NCBI GenBank assembly: GCA_028564705.1
Contig: JAPXFQ010000071.1
Coordinates: forward strand, 1-64,000
Length of the DNA: 64,000 bases
DNA from: Apricaphanius iberus
Lineage: Eukaryota > Chordata > Actinopteri > Cyprinodontiformes > Aphaniidae
Direction: 5' to 3'
The notes under the pieces are model-generated. The model was not told the origin of the DNA and ran no database searches. It saw nothing but the letters and a program-made list of their open reading frames with translations. Positions 23,590-35,100 of this stretch are shown piece by piece (position 1 is the stretch's first letter; every line of letters starts with the position of its first letter). Both the position numbers and the translations under genes were made by a program.

Positions 23590-25150
23590 CTCAACATCAT
23601 ACCCACAACTTTTCAAAAAGAAAAGTGTTCCCTGTCATTAAGTCTGATCTGATGCAAATAGTTAACACATCCTTCCTGTCAGGTTTCTTCCCCCAGGCTC
23701 TGAAAACCGAAGTTATTAAACCACTCCTAAAGAAGAACAACCTGGACAACATGTTAATGCAGAACTACAGGCCAATCTCTAATCTCCCATTTATCAGCAA
23801 CATTAGTGAAAAAGCTGTGTTAAACAGTTTCCTAACGACGACTAATCACTGTGATACTTAGTCTGGTTTCCGTGCCCATCACAGCACTGAGACTGCCCTA
23901 GTCAAAGTTTTCAACGACATCCGCATAAATACAGACTGCAGTAGAACCACAGTTCTGGTTCTGTTGGACCTCAGTGCAGCGTTTAACACTGTTGATCATA
24001 AAATATTACTGGAACGACTGGAGAGCTGGATCGGACTCACTGGTACAGCACTTGGCCAGTTTGAGTCTTACCTTTAAGAACAGGAAGTTCTTTGTGTCAA
24101 TTTCTCATCAGAACAAACAGAAATCACATGTGGGGTCCCCCAGGGCTCCATCCTGGGCCCCCTCCTGTTCAATATTTATATGCTCCCACTAAGCAAGATT
24201 ATAGCAGCCAATCAGATAAGTTACCATAACTATGCAGACGGCACACAGCTATACATTACATTATCACCAGGCGACTTTGATTCCATCCATATGTCATATA
24301 ACTTTCTCCAGCTGAACGGAAACAAAACTGAAGTAATTATTTTTGGACCTAAAGAGGAACACAGCTTCAGCTAATACAACTAAAAACTACCAACCAGGCC
24401 AGAAATCTAGGTGTAATAATGGACTCAGACCTGAACCTCCAGGGTCACATAAAGGCAATAACAAGGTCAGCTTTCTATCAGCTGAAGAACATTTATAGGA
24501 TTAAAGAACTGATGTCACAAAAGGACCTTGAAAAACTGATCCATGCTTTCATCTTTAGTCTGACTGATTACTGCTACAGCGTCCTCACAGGTCTACCTAA
24601 AAAGTAAATCAGAAAGCTGCAGCCGATCCAGAACGCTGCTGCCCGTGTTCTCACTAGAACCAGGAAAGTAAAACACATCACCCCGGTTCTAAAGTCCTTC
24701 CACTGGCTCCCTGTAGCTCAGAGAATAGACTTCAAAATCATTTTAATAGTTTATAAATCATTAAATGGTTTAGCAACAAAGTATGTTGGAAACCTGTTGT
24801 CACTATATCAACCCAGCAGACCAATCAGGTCCTCCAACTCTAGTTTACCAAACATCTCTAGAATCAGAACTAAACATGGAGAAGCAGCTTTCGGTTTCTG
24901 TGCTCCACAAATCTGGAATAAACTTCCAGATGACTGCAGGGCTGCTAAAACAATGAGCTGCTTTAAAGGAAAACTTAAAATGTATCTGTTTAGAGCTGCC
25001 TTTGAGTAAACGATCATGATGCCTAATTGCTGATTATTTTCCATGCTTTTATCGTGTTGGGTTTCTTTACCACCGAATCATATAAAGCACCTTGAATTAC
25101 GTTGTTGTTGACATGTTGAGGCTGAAACCGTGAGATGGATGAATAAATTT
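23590..25150 (+). mobile_element. dead Rex1/L2-type LINE, 3' part
   Basis: Plus-strand reverse transcriptase relic. In order: N-Y-R-P-I-S-N-L-P-F (about 23763), S-G-F-R-A-H-H-S-T-E-T-A-L-V-K-V (about 23862), V-L-V-L-L-D-L-S-A-A-F-N-T-V-D-H (about 23958), G-V-P-Q-G-S-I-L-G-P-L-L-F-N-I-Y (about 24132), a catalytic box mutated from YADD to Y-A-D-G (24231-24242), and the C-terminal R-I-K-E-L-M-S-Q-K-D-L block (24419-24607). A TAG interrupts the frame just before S-G-F-R, there are frameshifts, and the segment between the box and N-F-L-Q-L-N is shortened. These motifs match the Rex1/L2/CR1 group as I know it. Inactive. Confidence 0.85.
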
Positions 25151-26199
25151 TTTTTTTAAAGTTCAAACTGCATCATGTTTTATTGTCAACAATATTTATT
25201 TCACCTGAGGTTTAACAATGAATTTTACATTTCCTCTGTTAAAACAAGGAAAAGCTTCATTTCTGCAGATCAATTTTTTTGTTTGTTTTTACTGAAGAAC
25301 TGAACAAAAAAAATGAAAATAGTCACCAACCAGTGCTTGTTGCTCCCACTTGGATTCAGTTTATTTTAACAGCTAACTGGTTTTTCATTAGCTTTATATA
25401 GGACACCCCATTCAATGGAGTAAAGACACCAGAAGCAACAATAAAGATGACCTGAAGGTCTCCACCATCATGTCTATGCAATGATACAGGGATTTATGCA
25501 AAAGCACTGAGTGTTGACACCATTCAGTACATGGACACACATTTCTGTATTTATAGAGTCCCTTTTTTATTGTTCTGATGTGATATTGACGTTCTCTGAA
25601 AACAAAATTTGAATTTTCGTCTACCTTAAACCAGAAATCTCAACATTGAGAGAAATAAAGCTAAATTTACAATAATAAATGTTATTTTGCTATCTAATGG
25701 TTGAAAATGAATTTAAATTTTTTAATAACTACTGCAGTTAATCAACATTAAAATGACCTGATTTGTGTAGATGCAACCGGTATCAACGCTGACATCCAAA
25801 CTGAATAAAAAGGAGTGAACTCGAAGGTAGTTTATAAATGTTTGGTTTAAAATTCACAAACATTCCTCATCATTCCAGCAGAGGGAGTTTTAAATCTCCT
25901 CCCACTGCTGTCTGTTGACAACAGGAAGGACTAAGCACAAACTGGTGGTGTTCCGCCTGGTAGGTTAAAAACATAGTCCCGCCTTACATCCACATTCATA
26001 CATCAGAATATTAGAACTAAAATTAGAATAAACTTTATTTGTCCCCCAGTCAGCAGAAAGCTTGCCCTCACTTTCAGATCAGATAAATAGATTGTATGTA
26101 TCTTTTAGATAGATATTGTCAAATACTATACAAGGTTAAAACACTGTTGCTCATTTTTACAGACAATATATGTCTTTCTGTGTCGGCACCAGAGAGTAA

Positions 26200-26490
26200 A
26201 ATGTTGACGGCATGAGTACAGCAGACGTGGTGACTCAATAGTTAATATCTTTCTAGAGATTGCAGGTTTCAAGTTTCTCTCCACCCACATTCTCTATTCT
26301 GCAAAGGAAGAGGCCATAGTTCAGTTCAACTGCTGAAACTACAGTTGTTTTTTCATTCCTCTTTCAAAGCTGCCTGAGGACGAAAACATAGCCTCACTGC
26401 ACTTAGACCATTTGAGTTAACATGTAGCTAACAGCAAATCCAACAGTTTAGAACTGTAATGTCCATGAATAAAGTATTTGTTCCTTTTTT
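26200..26490. repeat. diverged duplicate of 29020-29310
   Basis: Shares cctctttcaaagctgcc, gcacttagacc and a cagtttagaactgtaatgtcc-like segment, in the same order and orientation, with 29020-29310. It is non-coding. It could be two copies of one dispersed element or a local duplication. Confidence 0.55.
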
Positions 26491-27933
26491 TTGTCCCTGA
26501 GGCAGATTCTTTGTCTGACAAATGCCTTTTTCTCTCTTCCTCCCCCAACCAGCCTTTCTCCACCACAGCTTTAATAGTCAAACTGAGTCAGACTCTCAGT
26601 TCTAAAAAAAACGTTCTCTGTTCACTCTGACATTGGCATAAATTATTAAAAACTAAAATGAAATGAAATGAAATAAAGTTTGTTGTTTAATCTGCATGTT
26701 TTTCAACATTTTATGAGTTGAACTCGATTAGTTTGAATTCATCAAAATGAAATAGCATGTTAGACTAGATTCATTATTAAATATCATCAAATTGCTCCAA
26801 TCCTTCTAAACTCAAAAAGATCTTCAGGTTTCAGTTTGGAAAGAAGACAAGTAGTGATGAAAACAAGAAAAATTAAATCAATAGAGAACTGGTAGCAATT
26901 ACTAATGTCTGAATGTTAGATGAAGAGAATTGAACTATAAAACTTTTATCTGAAAAAACGATCTGGGATCAGAGGATCGACAGAGGAAGCTGGGATTAAA
27001 TAAAGAAGAGTGTTGAACGTTGGCGTCATTACATTCAGACTTTAAGAAACTCTCAAACGGAAATCTGCTAAAGACATTTAAAGAGAAAATCCACGGTTCC
27101 TCAAGGCTCTTTTCTCGGTTCACTTTGAGTGATTTTTTCCCCCCACTTTGCTGAGGTAAGACACTGTAGCTGTTCCGTAACCGTAATCATCTTTTCAGCT
27201 TTTTATTCTGGCCAAAAACATGTTTAAATGCAGCTTTATTTTCATGTTTAAAAAAATAATTGACAAAGTGATAATTGTAGGATCAGAATACATGTCAATG
27301 TAGCAGCAACGATCATGTAGGCTTTTCTGTTAGCATGTGATGAGTCAGACTGATGGTATGATTGGATAAAAGCTTTGACCCAAGTGCAGAAGCTTATAGA
27401 TGAGAATAATTTTAGTGAAAAGGGAACAAAAGGAAACTTTTAATGTACAATGCTATAGGACACAAAGATAAACACAGGGAATAAGGAAAAGAACCCAAAG
27501 ATTGACGGAGGAAGCAGTGAAAACAGTGAGGATACACAGGCTTATGGTGCGTTCTATTTGCCTTAGCAGGCGGAACTTGGAGCTGGGTTTATTGTCTCAC
27601 CAAGTAAACAGCGTTCCAGTTAAAGATGCCGAAAAAGACGAGATTCCAATATGGCGACTCTTGTCAGTTGTAGTACCTCTTACAAACATCGTTTTAAGAT
27701 GTACTTTCCAAATACAAACACCTTTTTAATTTTGTTAATATTAGAGTTGCAGGCTCTACACGTAACCATTCTTACTAGTGCCTCTTGTAAAATAGGGCTC
27801 CATCACCTGAAACGGCCGCCATTTTGGTGGCATCCTTACAGCAACAGAGCTCTGTTTACAGACCTATTCATTCACTCTCTTGCGGCTTGATTTAATATAT
27901 TATTAATTTGATCTACTATTATTATTACACAAC

Positions 27934-28030
27934 CATGGTAAATAGTTGCTGTGTTGTTGGGAAGCAACAGCACAACTCATGATGCCAGGGAAAAAGGTGG
28001 AAAACGGGCTAACTTTTCACAGTTTTCCTG
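27934..28030 (+). pseudogene. THAP-like N-terminus remnant
   Basis: Reads M-V-N-S-C-C-V-V-G and, after a stop, G-K-R-W-K-T-G, followed by frameshifted sequence resembling L-T-F-H-S-F-P-A-W. This pattern begins many fish THAP zinc-finger proteins and transposon-linked genes. It is broken by stops and short, so it is probably a transposon relic. Confidence 0.35.
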
Positions 28031-28529
28031 CTTGGAGGCATTACCACAGACTATCTGAAATAAAGTGTTTTGTCTGCTCTTTTGGATCTCAGCTGTAAGG
28101 CGGCCAAACACAACCTTCCGGATTTTCCCGCTGTCAATGAGAGCGTGTTCTCTGCATTTTCATTTTGGCAAGTTACAGGTTGTATAGCCTACCTTTTTTA
28201 TTGATTGTTTCTTTCCTTCAACAGAGACATGCGAACTAAAGCATACACAGGCTACCTGTAGGCTAGACGCACTGAAATACGACACAACTTCTGATACACT
28301 TCATTTATGGGATAAGTATTTCTGTCATCCATTGCTCCTGAAGGAGGTAATGTGTTTGCAAGCTGAAGGTAATAAACTGTATTTAACCAGAACCTTCACT
28401 GCAACGGTAGGAAGACCCGCTAAAAAAATTATCACCCCCTGTTGTCCTGGTGGGGAATTGCTTTACAACACGGACAGAAATGAAGAAATGTAAACAAAAA
28501 ACGTCAGGTTATCATAGGACAATTTTCCA

Positions 28530-28530
<1 letters not shown>

Positions 28531-28569
<39 letters not shown>

Positions 28570-28574
28570 TTTTT
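28531..28574. repeat. AT microsatellite and poly(T)
   Basis: About 13 AT repeats followed by about 23 T. Low complexity, no coding meaning. Confidence 0.95.
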
Positions 28575-29860
28575 ATCAATCTATCCAATAATATGGGAAA
28601 TGTTCAGAGCTACAATGACAATACTTTTTTGGTAAGTCTGGGCTCATTGTGAAACGTTTCCATGAAAAAAAGCGTCCTGCATTAGATCTGATTTCTGCAA
28701 CTTTTCTAAAGAACCACGTTTCCTTTCCTCAGCTTCATTGGTTTCTGTGGATTCTTCTTTTTCTTACAACCTGAACTTTAAAACAATCATTTGACATTTA
28801 ATAGTCACATTTTCCTACAAAGTATAGGCCTACTGCAGCCACACGTTGTAGTATCAAACCAGGCGGTGACCGTCCTTCCTGCTGAATCATAAAACCAGTG
28901 GGACATAAAAATAATGTTTTATTCATGCTAATTTTTAAGCTTTGAATACAAAAACCTGGTTATACATCTTTTGGTCAGAGATGAGATTTATTGCTCTGTT
29001 GGTATCAGGAAGTGAAATGCTAACAGAATGTAATGTGGTCATGTTTGGTTGGCTGGAGCTACAGGAGTACGGATAAGAAGTTTCTCCGCCCCACATTTTC
29101 TGTAGACAGGGAGGCAAATAAAGGTTCCCATGATCTGATGGTGTCAGTTTTTAAATCTTGCCTCCACCTTGTTTGTCCTCTTTCAAAGCTGCCCAACGAT
29201 ACAAACGCTGCACTTAGACCCAAGATTAAGTTAACCTTTAACTATCAGCGAAACCCATCAAGTTTAGAAATGTAAAGTCCCGAGATAAATTATTTGTGGC
29301 GTTTTTGACACTTATAAACTGTTCTGGCTGTTGCTCACTCGGACCTTCGTTGTAAACCCACATGATTCATGAGCAGCAGATTTGTTCTGCTTCTAGTTTT
29401 GTTGTTCAGCTAGAAAAACAGGATCATTTGTTGAAACATGAACGAATCGGTGGAGACTGCGAACTAATTATGTCCCTTCCCCCACACTGTGGGTGGGGTT
29501 ACAAGATCTGCGCCACCATAAATGAAAGCATAAATGAAAGGCGCAGTGTTCCTTATCAGCCATATTGAGTCCAGAAAGAGTAGAATACATATCATACTGA
29601 GTGGATTTCTCTCCTTTTTTCCTCTTCTAAAAATGTTCTCATCTTGTGTTTTCTGTATTTCGATGCTGACTGAATTTACAAAGACAGACTGTTGGTGGAG
29701 CCCTGGGGACATAAAAACAGAAACCCCTTTTCAGAGGTTGATTTCTTGTACCTGACGATGAGGAATGTACCTAGTGGATGAGTCATTTTTCTTTTTATTC
29801 ATGTTGGAGCCATTTTTAGGGCTACCATATGTGAAATACTTCGTCTCCTAGTGAAATGAA

Positions 29861-31129
29861 AGGCCTCTCGATCAGAGGCCAACGGGAAGCAGAAGATGAT
29901 GGTGAGTCGATTTATTTCGTTTATTATTATTATTTTTTTTAGACGGAATACAATATTACTTTAACTCGTTAAAAACGAGAAGATAATAAAACGTATTCGT
30001 CTGCCTTATTACATTTTATGAAAAGGTCATAAAGAAACTCCCTCTGAGTGTTTCCGACACGTAACCGCCCCGAGAGGCTTTCCTGTTTTACTGTTTGGAT
30101 CTAATTTACAACGAAGAACATATTTCGATTTCAACGAGATGTAAATCTCGTTTTAACGACTTTGTGCACAACATCTTTTATTCAGTATTAATTTACTTAT
30201 TATTATTATTTATATTGCGCGAATTCACCACAAATGTCCTCTTGCACTTTGCAACAAAAGTCATTTCAATACAATCATACAAACATTCTATGTAAGGAAT
30301 CCAAGTAGATTGTGTCGAGTCATTCGCGAAAACAGAAAGGAATGTCCTACATTTACTGGCAGTAAAACGTTTCATCTAAAACAGGATCGCTCAGCCCTCT
30401 TGCAGCTTTTGAGTTTTAAAGAAGACTCCTACAATTAGGCCTAGTGATGGGGAAAATAAAGCTCCGTGAATCAACGAGGCTGTCCAACACTTTGTTTCAC
30501 TCAGTTGCTCAAAACTCTAGGCATTACATAATGGTTCAAAATACTGCCATCTGCTGTAGGACTAAATGCATTTCCGGTTTTCTGACAAAACGCCATAGTT
30601 TGTGAGAAAAGCATATCGTAGCTCGGGTTATCTAACCAATTTTAACCATCCCACAAGCTTTAAGTCCTAACCCTAAGGTCACAGAAGGACAAATATAGTT
30701 TCTTTTAAATGCCTAACCCGAAACCTAAAATGTATATAATTTAAGTTGATTTGAACAGATATTAAACACCAAAGGAAAAGTATGTTGTTTTTTTTACTGC
30801 TGCGCATGCGCATTAACTGAAAGTATGTCATTCTGATGGGTATGCTGTTTTGTTAGAACACCGGCTATATACTGTTGCCCCATGTGTCGAATAGCCTACC
30901 TTTCGTAGGTGAATAATGTATATAATATTATTTTTCTCCCATTTTAGCTGCCTTTGTGGACATTTCAAATAAGAACACAATATTTTTAAAAAGCATTTAA
31001 AATGGTGCAACAAGTTACCGACACTGAAAACATTCGGTCTCCGGTTATATCCTATAGTATCACCGCTGCATAGTCAATGAAGCACTCTTTAAAGGATGTC
31101 TACCTCCGCTAAAGGAGATAGAATGTTAA
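29861..31129. other. non-coding, nothing recognised
   Basis: AT-rich sequence without supported exons or repeats. Confidence 0.4.
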
Positions 31130-31650
31130 ACTAAACTTGACGAAATAAATGTATCAGGTGTTTATTGACTAAAGATCTTTTTCCAAACCAAATTAAAAGA
31201 AAACATATTCTTAAAATGTTTGGAGTAGAAGAGGTCAATAAAATAACAAACAAACAAAAAACATCATATGCTATTCCTCCAAAGGTTAAGGATATATAGC
31301 TGACTAATGAATTTATTAAAATTAGATTTAGGCCTAATAGAGATATTACTGGATATTCATTATGTGATGAGACAGAAAATGTGTACCATCTCTTTTTCAC
31401 TTGCAATTCTGTGCAGAACTTCTGGAAAGAGATGTGGGACTGGATGAAATCCAAGAGTGTCAATCTGACCTCTCTGACAATAGAGACAATAAAATCTCAT
31501 GCTTTTGCACGAAATAAAAATGATCTCCTTAAAATAATCTTATTTTATTAGGAAAATATTTCATATGCAAATGCTCAAAAATTAGACCAGATTTTAGATA
31601 TTAGGAAAATGATACGAGGATATTTACTAAATTCCTTAACGTAGTTAATA
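31130..31650 (+). mobile_element. L1-like LINE 3' fragment
   Basis: Plus-strand translation gives R-F-R-P-N-R-D-I-T-G-Y and then C-D-E-T-E-N-V-Y-H-L-F-F-T-C ... F-W-K-E-M-W, the CxxxxxxxHxxxxC-type C-terminal segment that follows reverse transcriptase in L1-like elements (compare the two LINEs near 5100 and 9180). A stop and the lack of any upstream reverse transcriptase show it is a dead tail. Confidence 0.65.
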
Positions 31651-34590
31651 GTGAGTGCACTGTTACTTTATTTTCACTGCTTGAAGGCTTTTCACTAATA
31701 TAGACGGTTCTGTAACCGTCCGTTTTTCTAATATAAAAAAACGCAGGAAAAGATAACTTATGCTATGTTTTTTTTCTGCTTAGTTTATTGTGAGTATTAA
31801 TTTTCTTTAAATTATCTGTTGGTATGATAATGATGGTCAATCTTTCAATGCCACATATTCAACTGATGTTACAGCTGCCTGTTGTCTCGTTTACCTCAAA
31901 AACGTAATTTCCGCTGCTATACAACTGTCCAAATATAAATCCATTACAATATTTTATTTTCAAGCCCTAAAGTTGACAGGAAAACAAACAAATAAACGTG
32001 ATTTTTATGCCTAAACCTAGAATTACAGACTATATTGTTGGTTTTTTTATGTTGCCCCTATGTCAATGTATTAAACATTATTAAGATATCTTATTTTGAA
32101 ATCTAGAGAGACCGGATGTGAAGTCAGAGAAGTAATTTCCTGTTTCCTGTACAGCTCAGCTGCTTGTCGCCCAAATGACAGCTTTCGTTACCTTCAAACA
32201 GCGTGTCTCAGACATTCCCTCGTTGTCCGGTCACTCAGCAGCTATAAGGTTTGTTAAAATACATTTTTGCAACGAAGCAAATTGAGTTAGTTTTGAATTC
32301 TAGTTGAATTGTCTTTGTTTTTGTGTGGATCTACGAGCCATTACCCGGGGGTATGTTATGTTTCGGTGTTGTGGCAAATTGGGACATTGGAATCCTTTCA
32401 GAATAATTGATTAATAAAAGCGCTGAGGCTGCTGCATTAGATAAATAGATTTTTGACTCTTCAGTAAAATAGTGAAATATATTTTTATAAAAGGGACACG
32501 GAAACGTTCTGTGTAGGGCTAGCTAGCTTGAAATGCCCAGCCATCGCTGTTTCTAGAGTTTTAACCCATATTTATACATTCCGCTTCGTGGTTCTGTTTA
32601 AGACGTGTACCTTTAACGGCAAACTTTAAAAAACGATGGTGTGCGTGGCCTTCGACTGTATTATTCAAAGGCTATGCTGTTGGCTATAAACTAAGCTAAT
32701 TACGCTAAGCTAACATGTCGAAGCTGATCGTTTGTTTCGGTAAAGAAATGTTTATGAAACGAATTTTATCCACCATGGGACGACTTTTATAGCGCGTTCA
32801 ACATTCCGGAGGAGATTGGATGGCCAGCGGGACCCCTGTGGATTGTCGAAGGGGCGATAGGTAACAAGCGAAGCTGCAGGACTGGGGCAACGGCGAAGCT
32901 AAGTTGGTGTTTGTTGCAGCCCACGGCATCAATAAGAGGAGAAGAGAGCTTCTGACGGGTGCATCGTTTTATTGGTTTACATCTGGGGCGTGTAGAAACA
33001 TTCTGGACCACCAGCACTAATTGTAAGCACCGTGAAAACTCGCTCCGCTTGCCAAGGGTGCAAACTGCGATTTGGAACGTCGGTGTTAGCCCACTTTCTC
33101 ACGTGCCACAGTTGGCTTGTTATACATGTGAGGTGTAACACAAAGACCTTTCTGCTGGCGCATCTAGCAGGTGGAAGGTTATGCATGTATATAAGTTCCG
33201 GGGCACGCAGCGTCAATGACGTCAGCGTCAAAATATACAGCTTAACTTGCGGTCACTTACAGTGTTAGAACTGTACGTCAACATTCCCGTCATATTGGAT
33301 GGCAAGCGGAGAAAAGGTGCCGCATTCTTGTGCTTCATATAATTGCTCCAAACAAAATATGAGGGAATAACTTTTCACAGGTAAGACTTAATTACCTCTG
33401 ATAGTACTTAGCTCATAAACGGCATTATTTGGCCATTATAACAGTTTTGAGAACATAATTTGCCGATAATGTGGAAAACACTGTTCACCAGCCTGTATTT
33501 TATTGTCTCATTTGTTTGTTATTTATTCTGCTCATGGTCGAATCTTTATTTTTTGCCATTCATCCCCAGCAAGACTCGTTATGTGATTTAATTGGTTTTA
33601 TTGTGTTGAATTTAAGTTATTTTTGGTTCTTTTATATTTCTATTTTAATTTCTGTTTTTCTTCATATTATTTTAGTTGTGTGCATTACTTTATTCCAGCT
33701 GTGTTATGTTTTAGTGCTTTATAAGTAAAGTTGGTATGGTACGGTAAAATGTGTGTGTGTGTATCAGAGAAAGTGATTCCTTTTACGGGTTTATTGAAAG
33801 TCCTTCATCCTCAATCTTGTTTTCAGACCTTCCAAAGACCGCTTCCAAACCGTGAAACTGAATACAAATGATCTTACAGTTAGAAAAATTAAATACATTA
33901 ATTTAAAACTAAATGAAGAAATAAATAACTTGGCTGTATGCTTTAAAAAATGGAATCTGTTTTCCTTTTTCAGTCCTTTCACAAAGGCTTTTCCTTCCGT
34001 TTTTACAGAAAGGTTTCCAACACTTTGTAGTAACCTGATTGCCAGGGTCTCATCCATGCCGTGTGTTAACACAGCTGGTTTGAGTCTACAATTAAGGTGT
34101 GGCTTGCTTGGAAGCTCAACATAATTTTTTAAAAATAAAAACCAATACATAGAAAATTAAAATCAACCTTACTTTTCATACCCAGTTTCTCTCACATCAT
34201 AATATTAATTAAAATTGGGAAACAGCAGTTACACAAAGGGGAAGGAATACAGCACTCCCTTTTGTAGAATCTAAAAATAATAATAACAGATGGATAAGAC
34301 ACATTTTTATTTGGAATAAACGTAGAGATATGTTGAAATGTACATATTAAATATATATTAAAAATGACAACGGGCTGAGAGCGGCTAACGGAGGGAGAGT
34401 TGGTGTGGAGCTCCCCTTGTGTAACAGCCGTCTTCTGTGGTGGTCAATAAAGTTCTTATTTTAGATCTTTGAAAAGATTAAATACATTAATTTTGGTCCC
34501 TAACTGTTTCTCAAGTATAGTACTGCTTTTGTAAAGAAATAAATAAGAGGCATTGAAATGAATTTCATTGTAGAAATGCGCTTTATATAA
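31651..34590. other. non-coding region, possible first exon of an unseen gene
   Basis: A CpG-bearing stretch at 32100-32250 contains an ATG frame (M-T-A-F-V-T-F-K-Q-R-V, from 32176) ending at a plausible donor (aag|gtttgt). No downstream exon was found, so it is not called as a gene. Near 33300 a short frame M-A-S-G-E-K-V-P-H-S-C-A-S-Y-N-C-S resembles the start of a THAP-like finger but meets TAA after 24 codons. Confidence 0.3.
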
Positions 34591-34825
34591 TTAAGTCTAC
34601 AACAATACGAAGGGTAAATAAGTCTGGAGAGACTTCCCATTTTAGTTAGCAGAACGCGTCCAAAAATAGAAAAATCCGTCTGATGCCAGCTTGCAAAATA
34701 AAGGGACGTTCAACAGTATAAAACACTGTATCGAATTCTAGAAAGAGAATGGTTGTTTCATTTTTAATGAGGTGATTATACTATAGTAGATCCAAAACAA
34801 GCAGTGGATTATGTTAGATTGTGTA
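34590..34825 (-). mobile_element. L1-like LINE fragment
   Basis: The minus strand contains an I-L-F-L-E-F-D-T-like reverse transcriptase motif, and the forward strand has cgcgtccaaaaatagaaaaatcc, which closely matches cgtccaaaaatagtaagatcc inside the LINE at 4574-8000. Short and degenerate. Confidence 0.5.
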
Positions 34826-34870
34826 CGTAAGACTTGATTATTTTATTGGATAAAGTAATTGGACCTCTGG

Positions 34871-34877
34871 TATAAAG
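34871..34877 (+). promoter_or_regulatory. candidate TATA box of gene 2
   Basis: tataaag lies in ggacctctggtataaagcca, a context shared with ggacctttgtggatataaaa upstream of gene 3. Conservation between paralogues and the position about 230 bases before the coding exon support a promoter. The transcription start and first non-coding exon are not proven. Confidence 0.4.
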
Positions 34878-35100
34878 CCAGTTTTTGGTTCTGTTCAGTA
34901 ATTTATGTGGTTTCCAGTTGGACATTATGTTTTTATTAAAAGTGTTAACTGTGTGTGTTTTAGGATCAAATCTGATCAGCATTGATCTTCGGAATAAAGA
35001 AAGTCAGATTTGACCCGGATATAGAATCACTGTCATGAACTGAATGGCTGGGGTTGTATCTTTAACTTTGTGTTTTTATCTGTTTTCCAGAAATCCCACA

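Larger units (their letters stand above)
25151..29860. other. long non-coding stretch with repeat scraps
   Basis: No convincing exon. It contains a diverged ~300-bp duplication (26200-26490 and 29020-29310), a THAP-like remnant (27934-28030), a MITE fragment (28318-28480) and an AT/T microsatellite (28531-28574). An ATG frame followed by a possible donor at about 29857-29901 (M-K-G-L-S-I-R-G-Q-R, then gtgagt) was noticed but has no partner exon. Confidence 0.45.

Noticed and set aside
32176..32252. Possible first coding exon (M-T-A-F-V-T-F) with donor
   Set aside because: No downstream exon, no known protein start and no paralogue in the window; kept only as a note.
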